Source: Flagellimonas beolgyonensis (GTDB taxonomy: Bacteria > Bacteroidota > Bacteroidia > Flavobacteriales > Flavobacteriaceae). Taken from it: a stretch of 64,000 nucleotides of DNA. This document shows, one piece after another, positions 42,976 to 51,715 of this stretch. The notes beneath the pieces are model-generated. The model made no database searches. It had not been told where the DNA came from and saw only the letters and a list, made by a program, of their open reading frames with translations. The stretch lies in assembly GCF_003992615.1 (NCBI RefSeq), contig NZ_RZMY01000003.1, positions 188,501 to 252,500 on the forward strand, read 5' to 3'. A program made the position numbers and the translations under genes. The number at the start of each line of letters is the position of its first letter. Positions within the stretch are counted from its first letter, which is position 1.

Positions 42976-43515
42976 ATGGTAAAAACCGCTTTCGCGTTCT
43001 ACCTACTACTTCTTTTTGCACAAAATGTGCATGCCCAAAAAACGGTATCGGCCGGTGTGGAACTTGATGTACTACCTTATTTGACCGGCGGCTATTTTGG
43101 GGCGGTTTGGGTAGGAAAGGGACACGTTAGGGCAAGGGCCCTTTATGCCAAGGTGAACATGCCCGATTTTATTGTTAAAGATGGATTTACCAACAATACC
43201 ATCCGATCGTTCGCTATTGTGGGTGATTATTTTTTGAAAGAAGAACAGATAGGCTTGTGGTTTGGCGGTGGAATGGTACTGTGGGATGGGGAAATTCAAT
43301 CGGATCAACAGTTGGAAACAGCTTCCTACCAAAATTTCCTATTAAACGGCAGTATCGGATATGTATGGAATCTTGGCAACAAGTTCTACCTAAGCCCTTG
43401 GGCCGGATTGAGCGTTTGGGTCGGTGGGGACAAAACTGTTGCAGTGGATGACGATATTTTTGAACCCAGATTGCTCAATCCCGAAATGTCTTTGAAATTG
43501 GGTTACCGCTTTTAG
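42976..43515 (+). CDS. Exported outer-membrane beta-barrel-like protein
   Basis: A 179-residue protein with a signal peptide (TAFAFYLLLLFAQNVHAQ, cleaved about residue 21). The mature part alternates strands with aromatic and glycine residues (GGYFGAVWVGKGHVRARALYA, QIGLWFGGGMVLW, NGSIGYVWNLGNKFYLSPWAGLSVWVGG) and ends MSLKLGYRF, with a final Phe as in outer-membrane barrels. A barrel of about eight strands is expected. ATG 42976 is chosen because the longer frame from 42946 precedes the signal. Ligand unknown; no operon partner other than the following DUF5916 gene 60 bases away. Confidence 0.72.
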   Translation: MVKTAFAFYLLLLFAQNVHAQKTVSAGVELDVLPYLTGGYFGAVWVGKGHVRARALYAKVNMPDFIVKDGFTNNTIRSFAIVGDYFLKEEQIGLWFGGGMVLWDGEIQSDQQLETASYQNFLLNGSIGYVWNLGNKFYLSPWAGLSVWVGGDKTVAVDDDIFEPRLLNPEMSLKLGYRF

Positions 43516-43575
43516 AAAGTGGCCCAACATACGACACTGTGCCATTGAAACTTTTGGAATAACCACTTAATCATC

Positions 43576-45831
43576 ATGGAGGTCACTTTTAGCGACCCAA
43601 AAAAGGAAGGAAATCATTACTTTTACCCTACTAAACAAACTACAATAAACCTTCCCTTGAAAACCCCCATTCTCTTCGGACTCGCGCTGATTTTGAGCAC
43701 TTTTATCCACGCCCAAAAGAAAAATGCAGCTTTCAACATTCAGATCAAAAAAACAACGGAGACCATTACCATAGACGGCAAGGGCGACGAAGAAACCTGG
43801 AAATATGCCCAACCAGCCAATGATTTTTTTATGGTTCTCCCAATGGATGATCGCAAGGCCACTCAACCTTCGGAAGTAAAAATGGCCTACGACGATAGGC
43901 AGCTCTACCTGTTGGCCACTTTCTATAAAACACCGGGCAACACCTATGTGGTGGAATCCCTTCGCAGGGACTTTTCGTTTGGAGGAAACGATAACTTTCT
44001 GCTGTTCATGGATCCCTTCAACAATCAAACCACGGGCTTCACTTTTGGTGCCAATGCCTATGGAGCGCAATGGGACGGTACTATGTTCAACGGAGGCAGT
44101 GTAGACCTCAACTGGGACAGCAAATGGGTATCTGAAGTACAGGTATACGAGGATAAATGGGTGGTGGAAATGGCCATTCCTTTTAAATCGATACGCTATG
44201 AAAAAGGGGTTGACAAATGGGGCATCAATTTTTCGAGGCTTGATCTGAGTACCAACGAAAAATCGAGCTGGACCCCTATTTCCAGACAGTTTCCCACCTC
44301 TTCCCTTGCCTTCTCAGGTACGTTGGACTGGGACAATCCACCGCCCAACCAAGGACTCAATTATTCCTTGATTCCCTATGTTTTGGGCACGGTGGGCAAC
44401 TCCACCATTGAAGATGTGACCTACAAGGACGAATTGAAAGTTGGGGGCGACGTAAAACTGGGTCTTTCCTCTTCCTTGAACCTGGACTTGACATTGAACC
44501 CCGATTTTTCGCAAGTGGATGTGGATCGCCAAGTGGCCAACTTGACCCGATTTGAACTTTTCTTCCCGGAACGGAGGCAGTTTTTCCTGGAAAATGCGGA
44601 CCTCTTCTCCAGTTTTGGGTACGAGACCATCCGTCCGTTCTTTTCTCGACGAATCGGTTTGGGCGTTCCCATCATAGCCGGTGCGCGTGTAAGTGGCAAC
44701 CTTAACAAAAACCTGCGTTTGGGGCTTATGGACATGCAAACGGACAAAGTGGATGAAACCGGATTGCCCAGTCAAAATTTCGCCGTGCTTTCCTTACAGC
44801 AAAAAGTGTTTTCACGTTCCAACATTGGGCTGATGTTCGTAAACAAAGAGTCGTTGGACTACAATGCCCTCACCGATGAACAAAAAACGGAGTATACCAG
44901 ATTCAATCGAAATCTGGGACTGGAATACAACTTGGCCTCCAGCGACAACAAGTATACCGGAAAACTTTTCATGCTCAAGTCTTTTGGCCCCGATGACTCC
45001 CATAATGGTATTGCCCAGGGCGCTAACTTAACCTACAGTAGCCGCCAATGGAACTGGAGGGTGCAACAGGAATATGTGTCGGACAACTTTGTGTCCGAAG
45101 TGGGATTTGTGCCTCGAAACAATTACATCAACTTCAATGGTTCCATTGGTTACCTCTTTTTGCCGGCAAGTGATAAGGTGGTAAGCCACGGTCCTAAATT
45201 TTTTGGACAGTATTACTTTGACCCCAACTTACAGTCCACCGATTATGTGAGCGTATTGGGTTATGAGGTCAACTTTTTGGACCGAAGCTCATTAAGTTTG
45301 GATGTGTTCAATGAATACGTGCAGCTCTTGGCCCCTTTTGACCCTACCAACACCGATCAGGAAGAATTGGCCACAGGAACGCGTCACCACTGGAACGGGG
45401 CTTACCTACAATACCAATCTAAGCCTAAAAGTCTTTTTACTTATCAGTTGGTGAGCCGATTGGGTCGGTATTTTTCAGGGGGTTACCGTACAAATATTAA
45501 TGCCCAATTGGGATATCGATTTCAACCCTATGTGAGCTTGGCCGCCACCTTAAGCTATAACAATCTGGATTTGCCCAGTCCATGGTATACCACCGATTTT
45601 TGGTTGGTGGGTTCGGAGGCCGATATTACCTTCACCAACAAATTGTTTTGGTCCACTTTGTTCCAGTACAACGAACAGAGCAAAAACTTCAGTTTGAATT
45701 CCAGGTTCCAATGGCGCTACGCCCCAGCTTCGGATTTGTTCCTTGTATATAACAGCAGTGAACAACTTTCACCACTTGAAGGAAAGGTTTGGTCCTTGAC
45801 GTTAAAATTGACCTATTGGTTCAATAGGTAA
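43576..45831 (+). CDS. DUF5916 outer-membrane protein with CBM9-like domain
   Basis: A 751-residue protein. The N-terminal part after the signal carries a CBM9-like beta sandwich (ITIDGKGDEETWKYAQPANDF and VKMAYDDRQLYLLATFY) about residues 65-260, which in relatives binds carbohydrate ends. The rest is the DUF5916 domain, with features such as LNPDFSQVDVDRQVANLTRFELFFPERRQFFLENADLF near 305-345, and alternating strands that end in a Phe-containing YWFNR; it is predicted as a large outer-membrane barrel. The first 27 residues before the hydrophobic stretch are atypical, and TTG 43657 would start a clean signal peptide (LKTPILFGLALIL). Role unknown. Confidence 0.85.
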   Translation: MEVTFSDPKKEGNHYFYPTKQTTINLPLKTPILFGLALILSTFIHAQKKNAAFNIQIKKTTETITIDGKGDEETWKYAQPANDFFMVLPMDDRKATQPSEVKMAYDDRQLYLLATFYKTPGNTYVVESLRRDFSFGGNDNFLLFMDPFNNQTTGFTFGANAYGAQWDGTMFNGGSVDLNWDSKWVSEVQVYEDKWVVEMAIPFKSIRYEKGVDKWGINFSRLDLSTNEKSSWTPISRQFPTSSLAFSGTLDWDNPPPNQGLNYSLIPYVLGTVGNSTIEDVTYKDELKVGGDVKLGLSSSLNLDLTLNPDFSQVDVDRQVANLTRFELFFPERRQFFLENADLFSSFGYETIRPFFSRRIGLGVPIIAGARVSGNLNKNLRLGLMDMQTDKVDETGLPSQNFAVLSLQQKVFSRSNIGLMFVNKESLDYNALTDEQKTEYTRFNRNLGLEYNLASSDNKYTGKLFMLKSFGPDDSHNGIAQGANLTYSSRQWNWRVQQEYVSDNFVSEVGFVPRNNYINFNGSIGYLFLPASDKVVSHGPKFFGQYYFDPNLQSTDYVSVLGYEVNFLDRSSLSLDVFNEYVQLLAPFDPTNTDQEELATGTRHHWNGAYLQYQSKPKSLFTYQLVSRLGRYFSGGYRTNINAQLGYRFQPYVSLAATLSYNNLDLPSPWYTTDFWLVGSEADITFTNKLFWSTLFQYNEQSKNFSLNSRFQWRYAPASDLFLVYNSSEQLSPLEGKVWSLTLKLTYWFNR

Positions 45832-45908
45832 TTGGGTCAAACCCTTTCCCGCATAGATCCATCAACTGAAACGGTGCATCCATAAATCAGTAGTGGATAA
45901 AAACTTCG

Positions 45909-45924
45909 TATTTATCGTACTTTA
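45909..45924 (+). promoter_or_regulatory. Shared 16-bp motif, copy 2
   Basis: Same TATTTATCGTACTTTA as at 42902-42917, here 20 bases before the ATG at 45945. Confidence 0.4.
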
Positions 45925-45944
45925 TGACATAAGTTAAAGCATAA

Positions 45945-46598
45945 ATGTTGGACGAAGTTTCTAAAATTGCCATTTCGGAGATCGATCAAATGAATTTTGG
46001 CATTACTCAGCAAATTTTGGCTGTTAACGAATTGGTATACGAAAACGGCCTTCCTAAAATTGAAAAGATTGAACTGGATGCCCAAAACAAAAGGGCGATG
46101 GTGCACTTTCCCATAAAGGATGAATGCATTTTCTTTACCGTTTTTTTAGAAACCGAACCCGCAATAAAAGTAGTTTGGACCAATACTACAGATGGTAGTC
46201 GGGTGATTTTTAGAGTTACTTCCGATACGATGGCCCTAAATGAAATTTCATCTTTTATAAAAATACATCCCACTCGTAGTTGGAATATAGGTGACCCGCA
46301 TCCGAATGGAAAAACCAACCATACCTTCAGTTTATTTGATTTTGAACCAATACCAGACCTTACAGGTAAGATAGAATCAAAGATCAACACACTGCTTGAC
46401 CTGCTTGAAAAGGATACGGAAGGCATCCGAAAATTGTCCGTTTTGGCAAATAGTTATATTCAGATCCATTGGCATGGGTACAATGGAAATGGAATGCTTG
46501 GGGGGTTTCAGTTGGACCAAGCTACCATCACCCGTTTGGCAAACCTGCAACTTGCCATTGATCTTGATTTATATGCGGATGGGAATTTGCTGGTATGA
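45945..46598 (+). CDS. DUF4279-like protein
   Basis: A 217-residue soluble protein. The second half (FIKIHPTRSWNIGDPHPNGKTNHTFSLFDF, then KINTLLDLLEKDTEGIRKLSVLANSYIQIHW, then FQLDQATITRLANLQLAIDLDLY) follows the order of DUF4279, found in many accessory loci and sometimes called immunity-like. The first half is not recognised. No signal peptide or membrane helix is visible. Its neighbours are a DUF5916 gene and an AraC regulator, giving no pathway. Confidence in the family is moderate. Confidence 0.6.
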   Translation: MLDEVSKIAISEIDQMNFGITQQILAVNELVYENGLPKIEKIELDAQNKRAMVHFPIKDECIFFTVFLETEPAIKVVWTNTTDGSRVIFRVTSDTMALNEISSFIKIHPTRSWNIGDPHPNGKTNHTFSLFDFEPIPDLTGKIESKINTLLDLLEKDTEGIRKLSVLANSYIQIHWHGYNGNGMLGGFQLDQATITRLANLQLAIDLDLYADGNLLV

Positions 46599-46601
46599 TA
46601 T

Positions 46602-46626
46602 GCATTGTATAAATGCGATTTTTTTT
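46602..46626 (+). terminator. Weak terminator after the DUF4279-like gene
   Basis: GCATT, short loop, AATGC, then GA and a T-run. The short stem makes it weak; it lies four bases after the stop. Confidence 0.35.
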
Positions 46627-46710
46627 CGATATTCACTTGGTGCGATTCGTCGTATTCTAGTAATCAACCCTTTAAAACCACCCCCAATGCCCTGGTTGGC
46701 ATTGCTTTGA

Positions 46711-47514
46711 ATGAAATCAGATTCCATCCACATCACACAAATTATCCATAGCACCACCCATAAAGAAATGGCTGATCATTTTGCGGTGTGCTGGATCAAA
46801 AAAGAGGTAAAAGCGATTGAAATAGATCAAGTTCGCTATAAAAACGTCTCCAACTCCATCTTTTTTCTAAGCCCTGAAAAAGATTGGAAAGTCACCAAAA
46901 AGGATAGCTCAACTTCGTGCGGTTACATCCTCTATCTCGATAACGAAGTGCTGAACCACCCCCAATTGAGCAACCTTCATATCAATCAAGTCCGAATTTT
47001 CAATGCTGGGGAAATTCCGTTGTTCAAATTGAGTCCGGGCATAGAAAAGAGGACCCAGGCCATTTTGGAGATGATCGATGAACTTTTGGGATCCCATCTC
47101 AACCATAAAGATGATGCCATTCTATCCTTGTTGAATACCTTTTTCGTGTATTGTGATGGGCAATGCAATATCAAATCGGTAGCATCCAACAATGGTTCCA
47201 AAACCAATGTGGTCTATAATTTTAAGTCACTGGTGGACAAACATGTTTTTGAGTATCATGAGGTTGGCCATTACGCTGAGCTACTCAACATATCGCCCAA
47301 ATATTTGAATGAGTGCGTCAAGGAGGTGTTGAACGTACCTTCAAAAAGCATCATTATCGAACAGTTGTTGATGCGTTCCCGACACGCACTTAAATTTTCG
47401 AGCAAGACCATCAAGGAAATTAGCTATGATTTGGGCTTTACCTCCCCTGATTACTTCAGTTATTTCTTTAAAAACCATACCGGTATCTCCCCATCTGCGC
47501 TTAGAAATAGTTGA
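46711..47514 (+). CDS. AraC family transcriptional regulator
   Basis: A 267-residue regulator. Residues about 1-150 form an N-terminal cupin-like sensing domain (VCWIKKE, FFLSPEKDWKV, GYILYLDNEVL). The C-terminal 100 residues are the AraC double HTH: VGHYAELLNISPKYLNECVKEVLN, then TIKEISYDLGFTSPDYFSYFFKNHTGISPSALR. The next gene, a cupin protein, starts 83 bases downstream on the same strand with its own promoter-like box, a common regulator and target arrangement. Effector unknown. Confidence 0.88.
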   Translation: MKSDSIHITQIIHSTTHKEMADHFAVCWIKKEVKAIEIDQVRYKNVSNSIFFLSPEKDWKVTKKDSSTSCGYILYLDNEVLNHPQLSNLHINQVRIFNAGEIPLFKLSPGIEKRTQAILEMIDELLGSHLNHKDDAILSLLNTFFVYCDGQCNIKSVASNNGSKTNVVYNFKSLVDKHVFEYHEVGHYAELLNISPKYLNECVKEVLNVPSKSIIIEQLLMRSRHALKFSSKTIKEISYDLGFTSPDYFSYFFKNHTGISPSALRNS

Positions 47515-47552
47515 TTTTACCCAAAATCCAAGTTTTTACTGCCATTTTCACA

Positions 47553-47582
47553 TTGCTACCGTAAAGTTATCTCGATAATTTG
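47553..47582 (+). promoter_or_regulatory. Likely promoter of the cupin gene
   Basis: TTG (47553-47555), 20-base spacer, TAATTTG (47576-47582), then ATG 15 bases later at 47598. It is similar to the arg-operon promoter. Confidence 0.45.
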
Positions 47583-47597
47583 TCGGAAACTTTAATT

Positions 47598-48143
47598 ATG
47601 GACCGAAAGAAATTTATCAAAACCTCGGGTGTGGGGCTGGGCCTTGCCCTACTACCCGGACTGATTCAAGGCCAAAACTCCACAACAAAAAATAAGGGGC
47701 CGGAACTTGCCCAACCCAAAATCATGAAAGGTTCCGAAGGGGTGGTCCTCAATGTTTTGGGAGACATACAAACCCACAAATTTTCCGGTGCGGACAATGG
47801 CAACCAAATTGCGGAATGGGTAAGCCATGTGGACCCCGGTGTTGGGATTCCGCCACACATACATACCAAGGAAGATGAAATTTTCCGAGTGATCGAAGGG
47901 GAAGTCGAAATTATGGTCGGCGACAAAACCACTGTTTTAAAAGCGGGTGATATTGCTTTTGCCCCAAGGGACGTGCCCCATGCCTGGAAAGTGGTGGGCA
48001 CCGAAAAAGCCAAAATGATCGCCACCGCATTCCCAGCTGGAATAGAGCATATGTTTGTAGAATTGGCGGCCTTGCCCGAAGGTCCACCGGACTTTGCCAA
48101 GGTGGCCGAAATCTGTGCCAAACAAGGGATTTCGTTTATTTAA
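47598..48143 (+). CDS. Exported cupin-domain protein
   Basis: A 181-residue protein. The N-terminus MDRKKFIKTSGVGLGLALLPGL is a Sec-type or Tat-like signal, but it has no twin arginine, so export by Tat is not supported. The cupin domain covers about 55-160: PPHIHTKEDEIFRVIEGEVE contains motif 1 (two His and Glu as metal ligands) and PRDVPHAW motif 2. Such small mono-cupins include dioxygenases and sugar-binding proteins; the substrate is unknown. ATG 47598 is chosen over TTG 47580. A strong terminator follows, and the AraC gene upstream may regulate it. Confidence 0.8.
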   Translation: MDRKKFIKTSGVGLGLALLPGLIQGQNSTTKNKGPELAQPKIMKGSEGVVLNVLGDIQTHKFSGADNGNQIAEWVSHVDPGVGIPPHIHTKEDEIFRVIEGEVEIMVGDKTTVLKAGDIAFAPRDVPHAWKVVGTEKAKMIATAFPAGIEHMFVELAALPEGPPDFAKVAEICAKQGISFI

Positions 48144-48162
48144 AATGTAAAGAAATTGTTTT

Positions 48163-48201
48163 AAGGCGGTTTGAGAGTAATTCCGAACCGCCTTCTTTTT
48201 C
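48163..48201 (+). terminator. Rho-independent terminator
   Basis: AAGGCGGTTTG, loop, GAACCGCCTT, then CTTTTT. It closes the cupin gene 20 bases after the stop. Confidence 0.85.
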
Positions 48202-48325
48202 TGGCCAAAATTGTTTACTATAAAAATGGATGACCATCAATCCAAACAGCCCATCCATCAATTGACCATCCAATGCTTCACGAATTTTGTTGATTTTTCA
48301 CTCCTCAATCCTAATCAACAAAAAC

Positions 48326-48661
48326 ATGAAATATTATCTGAAAGTATTGCAGAACTATGCAAATTTTAATGGCAGGGCAAGGAGAAGCGAATATTGGTAC
48401 TTCTTCCTTTTTAACACATTGATATCCCTTGTTCTTGGTTTTATTGATGGATTATTGGATACAACCATTATTGGAAGCCTATATTCACTGGCGGTCCTAA
48501 TTCCGACAATCGCGGTAGGCGTAAGAAGAATGCACGATGTTGGTAAAAGTGGCTGGTTCTTGTTGATCCCTATCTACAACATAATTTTGGCAGTAACTGA
48601 CGGCGAAAAAGGTGAGAATGCATATGGGCCAGATCCAAAAGAAGAACAGTCCGCAAACTAA
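48326..48661 (+). CDS. DUF805 membrane protein
   Basis: A 111-residue inner-membrane protein. It starts MKYYLKVLQNYANFNGRARRSEYWYF, the DUF805 signature (FxGRARRxEYW), has two to three membrane helices, and continues with VGVRRMHDVGKSGWFLLIP, also conserved. The C-terminus is hydrophilic and has a GENAYGPDP motif. ATG 48326 fits; the longer frame from 48287 adds 13 residues ahead of the motif. Function unknown. Confidence 0.88.
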   Translation: MKYYLKVLQNYANFNGRARRSEYWYFFLFNTLISLVLGFIDGLLDTTIIGSLYSLAVLIPTIAVGVRRMHDVGKSGWFLLIPIYNIILAVTDGEKGENAYGPDPKEEQSAN

Positions 48662-48696
48662 TTCAAAGGGTTTCATCTCTTTGTTAAACAAGAACC

Positions 48697-49344
48697 ATGA
48701 AGGGTATTTATACGATTTTTTGTTTTCTAATCTGTACCATAATGCATGGTCAGTCTTTCTATAATGCAGAAATTGAATTTACCAGTGGCGATTCGAAAGT
48801 AGGATATGCAAAAGTGCCCAATGGCAACTCAAAAACCATTGTGTTTAAAAATAATCTGGAAGGAGCTCCCACCAAAATTAAGAGTGATGAGTTGTTTACT
48901 ATAACATTTAAGCTGGGCGATGGAACAACCTATGTTCTGGAACGAAATGCCATAAAAATGAACATGACAAAGAGAAATGGTGAACTCTATACAAGAATAT
49001 CAAAAAAGAAAGCATGGTTGCTTAAAAATTTAGCCCACAATAAGCTTAACTTTTATACGGCTGGGCAAAACTATAAAATCACAAATGATGGGGATTTTAA
49101 AATCTCAAGTTCAGGACAAGTTGGGTTCACAGGGATTGGGTATTATTTAAGAAGACCGGAAGAAAAGGAAGTAACCTACATTACTGCAAAAATGTCCGGT
49201 ATTCAAGTTGCACATGAAAAACTGTTTAGAAATGCCGCCTCAACCTATTTTAAAGACAACAAGACTCTTTCCCAAAGAATAAAAAACGATGAATTTAAAA
49301 GCTTTGAACTAGTTGATATATACCACATATATATTTCAAACTGA
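48697..49344 (+). CDS. Exported hypothetical protein
   Basis: A 215-residue protein with a signal peptide (residues 1-19, ending IMHGQ). The mature part is predicted to be mainly beta strands (NAEIEFTSGDSKVGYAKVP, SDELFTITFKLGDGTTYVLE), with later basic segments (RISKKKAWLLKNL, KKNDEFKSFE-like helices). No family is recognised; relatives with one signal peptide and this size are common as lone exported proteins in Bacteroidota. The base composition is AT-richer than the core genes near it. It follows the DUF805 gene by 35 bases. Confidence 0.6.
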   Translation: MKGIYTIFCFLICTIMHGQSFYNAEIEFTSGDSKVGYAKVPNGNSKTIVFKNNLEGAPTKIKSDELFTITFKLGDGTTYVLERNAIKMNMTKRNGELYTRISKKKAWLLKNLAHNKLNFYTAGQNYKITNDGDFKISSSGQVGFTGIGYYLRRPEEKEVTYITAKMSGIQVAHEKLFRNAASTYFKDNKTLSQRIKNDEFKSFELVDIYHIYISN

Positions 49345-49418
49345 TTCACAAAAGTCAAGATACAATCCAGATACTGGTAACAATTTTATCCTTCGTTAGC
49401 ACAATTACTTTATACGAA

Positions 49419-49886
49419 ATGTCCCACATAAAAATGGACAACACCTCATTGGCCGAGGTAACTGAAATTTATTTCTCGACAACCTCAATTACCATTTATT
49501 ATGTTGTGGGGGCTTGTTTTCTTGGTATTGGAATATACTTGGCAATACATAAGCGGTGGCTGGGATTCCTACTTCTATTTATTGGGATAATTGTGGTTGT
49601 GCATGCGTGCAAAATCTCAAAGCAAAATGAAAAGCCCTATCTGCTTTTGAACAATTATGGCATAAAAACCAGCAATAACACCTTCATCCCTTGGGAAAAT
49701 ATCGATTCAGCTCAAGTGCTATTGGGCGGTGTGGGCGGCAGATATCACAAATGGTACCTAAAACTTAAGATCAAAGACAAAGATGACCATGTTCAGGACA
49801 TGAACATTGATCTAAGGGACTTGACGTTGTCTCCTAAAGAAATTCAGAACTTAATACACCAATATCAAGTAAAGGCAGGCAACTGA
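49419..49886 (+). CDS. STM3941-like small membrane protein
   Basis: A 155-residue protein with two membrane helices (about 22-42 and 47-66) followed by a soluble PH-like domain (PYLLLNNYGIKTSNNTFIPWENIDSAQV, then YLKLKIKD). This arrangement, with a strand preceding the WxxI motif, resembles the STM3941 family of bacterial membrane proteins. The function is unknown. ATG 49419 is the first start; 49434 is a possible shorter one. It is convergent with rluB. Confidence 0.6.
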   Translation: MSHIKMDNTSLAEVTEIYFSTTSITIYYVVGACFLGIGIYLAIHKRWLGFLLLFIGIIVVVHACKISKQNEKPYLLLNNYGIKTSNNTFIPWENIDSAQVLLGGVGGRYHKWYLKLKIKDKDDHVQDMNIDLRDLTLSPKEIQNLIHQYQVKAGN

Positions 49887-49895
49887 AGAATTGAA

Positions 49896-50738
49896 CTACT
49901 TAATATTCTTCAAATTGATCACCTCCTGTTCCGTAAGGTGCCTCCAATGGCCCCTGGGCAAGTCTTTTTTGGTGAGTCCGGCAAAGATGACTCGGTCCAA
50001 CTTGGTCACCTGATAGCCCAAATGCTCGAAAATACGTCTTACAATACGGTTACGTCCGCTATGGATCTCGATGCCCAATTCTTTTTTGGGTGCCCCTTGG
50101 ATAAAGCTGATGCTATCCACTTCGATGGGGCCGTCTTCCAGTTCCAATCCGGCTTCAATTTTGTGTAGATCGGCCAAACTTAAACTTTGGTCCAAATGCA
50201 CATGGTAAATCTTACGTACCCCATGTTTAGGGTGGGTCAGTTTTTTGGTGAGGTCGCCATCGTTGGTGAACAATAACAGGCCAGTGGTATTGCGATCCAA
50301 CCGTCCAACAGGCATCAAACGGGCTTTGGAGGCGCTCGAAACCAATTCCATAACCGTACGCCTTCCCTTTTCGTCACTGGTGGTGGTTATAAAGTTTTTG
50401 GGCTTGTTCAACAGGATGTATTCCTTTTTCTCCAAACTCAATTTCTTGCCATCAAAACGAACATCATCGGAACGTTTTACCTTATAGCCCATCTCGGTCA
50501 CCGGTTTGCCATTCACGGTCACATTGCCTGCAGCAATATAGGTGTCCGCTTCGCGTCGTGAACAAATACCGGCATTGGCGATATAACGGTTCAACCGGAT
50601 TTCGTCGGGATTGGATTTTTTCTGTGGATCGGCCTGTTTGGCCTTGGTGGAAAAATGTTTGCGAAATGGCTTTTGCTGATTGCCGCCTTTGGTGTTTTTG
50701 GAAGGTCTACCCTTTCGGTTATTGTCTGATCTCGTCAT
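49896..50738 (-). CDS. rluB: 23S rRNA pseudouridine synthase RluB-like
   Basis: A 280-residue RNA modification enzyme. A basic, low-complexity N-terminus (about 1-50, typical in Bacteroidota) precedes an S4 RNA-binding domain (IRLNRYIANAGICSRREADTYIAAGNVTVNGKPV), then the RsuA-type catalytic domain with PVGRLDRNTTGLLLFTNDGD, where Asp is the catalytic residue, and the KLDRVIFAGLT end. It would modify large-subunit rRNA, likely at the RluB site; RsuA or RluF specificity cannot be excluded from sequence alone. The start at 50738 avoids a hydrophobic extension reaching 50795. Confidence 0.88.
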   Translation of the reverse strand: MTRSDNNRKGRPSKNTKGGNQQKPFRKHFSTKAKQADPQKKSNPDEIRLNRYIANAGICSRREADTYIAAGNVTVNGKPVTEMGYKVKRSDDVRFDGKKLSLEKKEYILLNKPKNFITTTSDEKGRRTVMELVSSASKARLMPVGRLDRNTTGLLLFTNDGDLTKKLTHPKHGVRKIYHVHLDQSLSLADLHKIEAGLELEDGPIEVDSISFIQGAPKKELGIEIHSGRNRIVRRIFEHLGYQVTKLDRVIFAGLTKKDLPRGHWRHLTEQEVINLKNIK

Positions 50739-50799
50739 CAGTCGTAAATTTTTGCAAATGTAGTCTTTTTCGGTTCCAAACAACCACAATAACAAAGAA

Positions 50800-51705
50800 T
50801 TACAAAATCCGGTTCAGCACCAAATCCATATTGATCAGCAAAATACTGAACACACCGGCTACAATAATGAATTTCAGGATGTTGTGCAGCCACACATAAT
50901 GTTTTTGACTTTCTGCCTTCCACAGCAAGACTAAAAAAATCACCAAAAAAACGATGCTCGCCATAAAATAGAGATACATGTGGCCAACATCGAACGAACG
51001 TATCAACAACAAGGCTGGAATAAGGGTCAAACCAATCAAAAAGGTAATCATAAACTTGGACACCCTGGGCCCGTACGTTATCGGTATGGTGTTGCGGTTT
51101 TGTGCCATGTCACCTGGAATACTTTCGAGGTCTTTAATCATTTCCCGCGCCAATATCAACAAAAACAGGAACAGGGCGTGTACAAAAATTACGCTTTCAA
51201 AATTGCGATAGTACACGAACACCACAAAGAAGGGAGAAATGGCCAATGTGGACGACACCAGATTGCCCAAAAAAGGAATGCGTTTTAGTTTATGGGAATA
51301 GTACCAAATGCCAAAAATATAAGCCGAGAAGAACAGCACAGCCCGAAACGAAATATAACTGGCCGCAAAAACCGCTAAAAAATTCAGAATAAAATACGTG
51401 GTGAGTTTAAACCGCTGGCTCACCAAGCGGTCCAACATACTTTTGGTGGGCTTATTGATCAGATCCTTCTCGGCATCATAAAAATTATTGATGATGTATC
51501 CGCCAGCAATTGTCAATGCCGAAGCTGTTACGATCAGAAAAAGATTGAGATCAAAAACCACCTTTCGCAATGGAACATCCGGGGCAAGAATGTAGATTGA
51601 GGCCAAGTATTGGGCCAAGGTGATCACCAAAATATTGTAGCCGCGCACCACAGAAAACAGACTCAATAGCTTAAAAAGCAGGAGTTTGTTTTTTCTACTA
51701 AGCAT
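50800..51705 (-). CDS. UbiA-family prenyltransferase (geranylgeranylglycerol-phosphate type)
   Basis: A 301-residue membrane enzyme with about seven to nine helices. YIINNFYDAEKDLINKP near 70-86 is the first Asp-rich motif (NxxxDxxxD), and REMIKDLESIPGDMAQNRNTIPITYG near 190-215 the second, both binding Mg-diphosphate. Flavobacterial genes in this place are usually annotated as geranylgeranylglycerol-phosphate geranylgeranyltransferase, but menaquinone or other prenyl acceptors are possible. It lies with mevalonate-pathway genes, which would provide its isoprenoid donor; an S4 pseudouridine synthase gene follows. Confidence 0.8.
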   Translation of the reverse strand: MLSRKNKLLLFKLLSLFSVVRGYNILVITLAQYLASIYILAPDVPLRKVVFDLNLFLIVTASALTIAGGYIINNFYDAEKDLINKPTKSMLDRLVSQRFKLTTYFILNFLAVFAASYISFRAVLFFSAYIFGIWYYSHKLKRIPFLGNLVSSTLAISPFFVVFVYYRNFESVIFVHALFLFLLILAREMIKDLESIPGDMAQNRNTIPITYGPRVSKFMITFLIGLTLIPALLLIRSFDVGHMYLYFMASIVFLVIFLVLLWKAESQKHYVWLHNILKFIIVAGVFSILLINMDLVLNRIL

Positions 51706-51715
51706 GTGGGTTGGT

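Noticed and set aside
47598..47660. Tat signal on the cupin protein
   Set aside because: The DRKKF region has no twin arginine, so a Tat signal is not supported.
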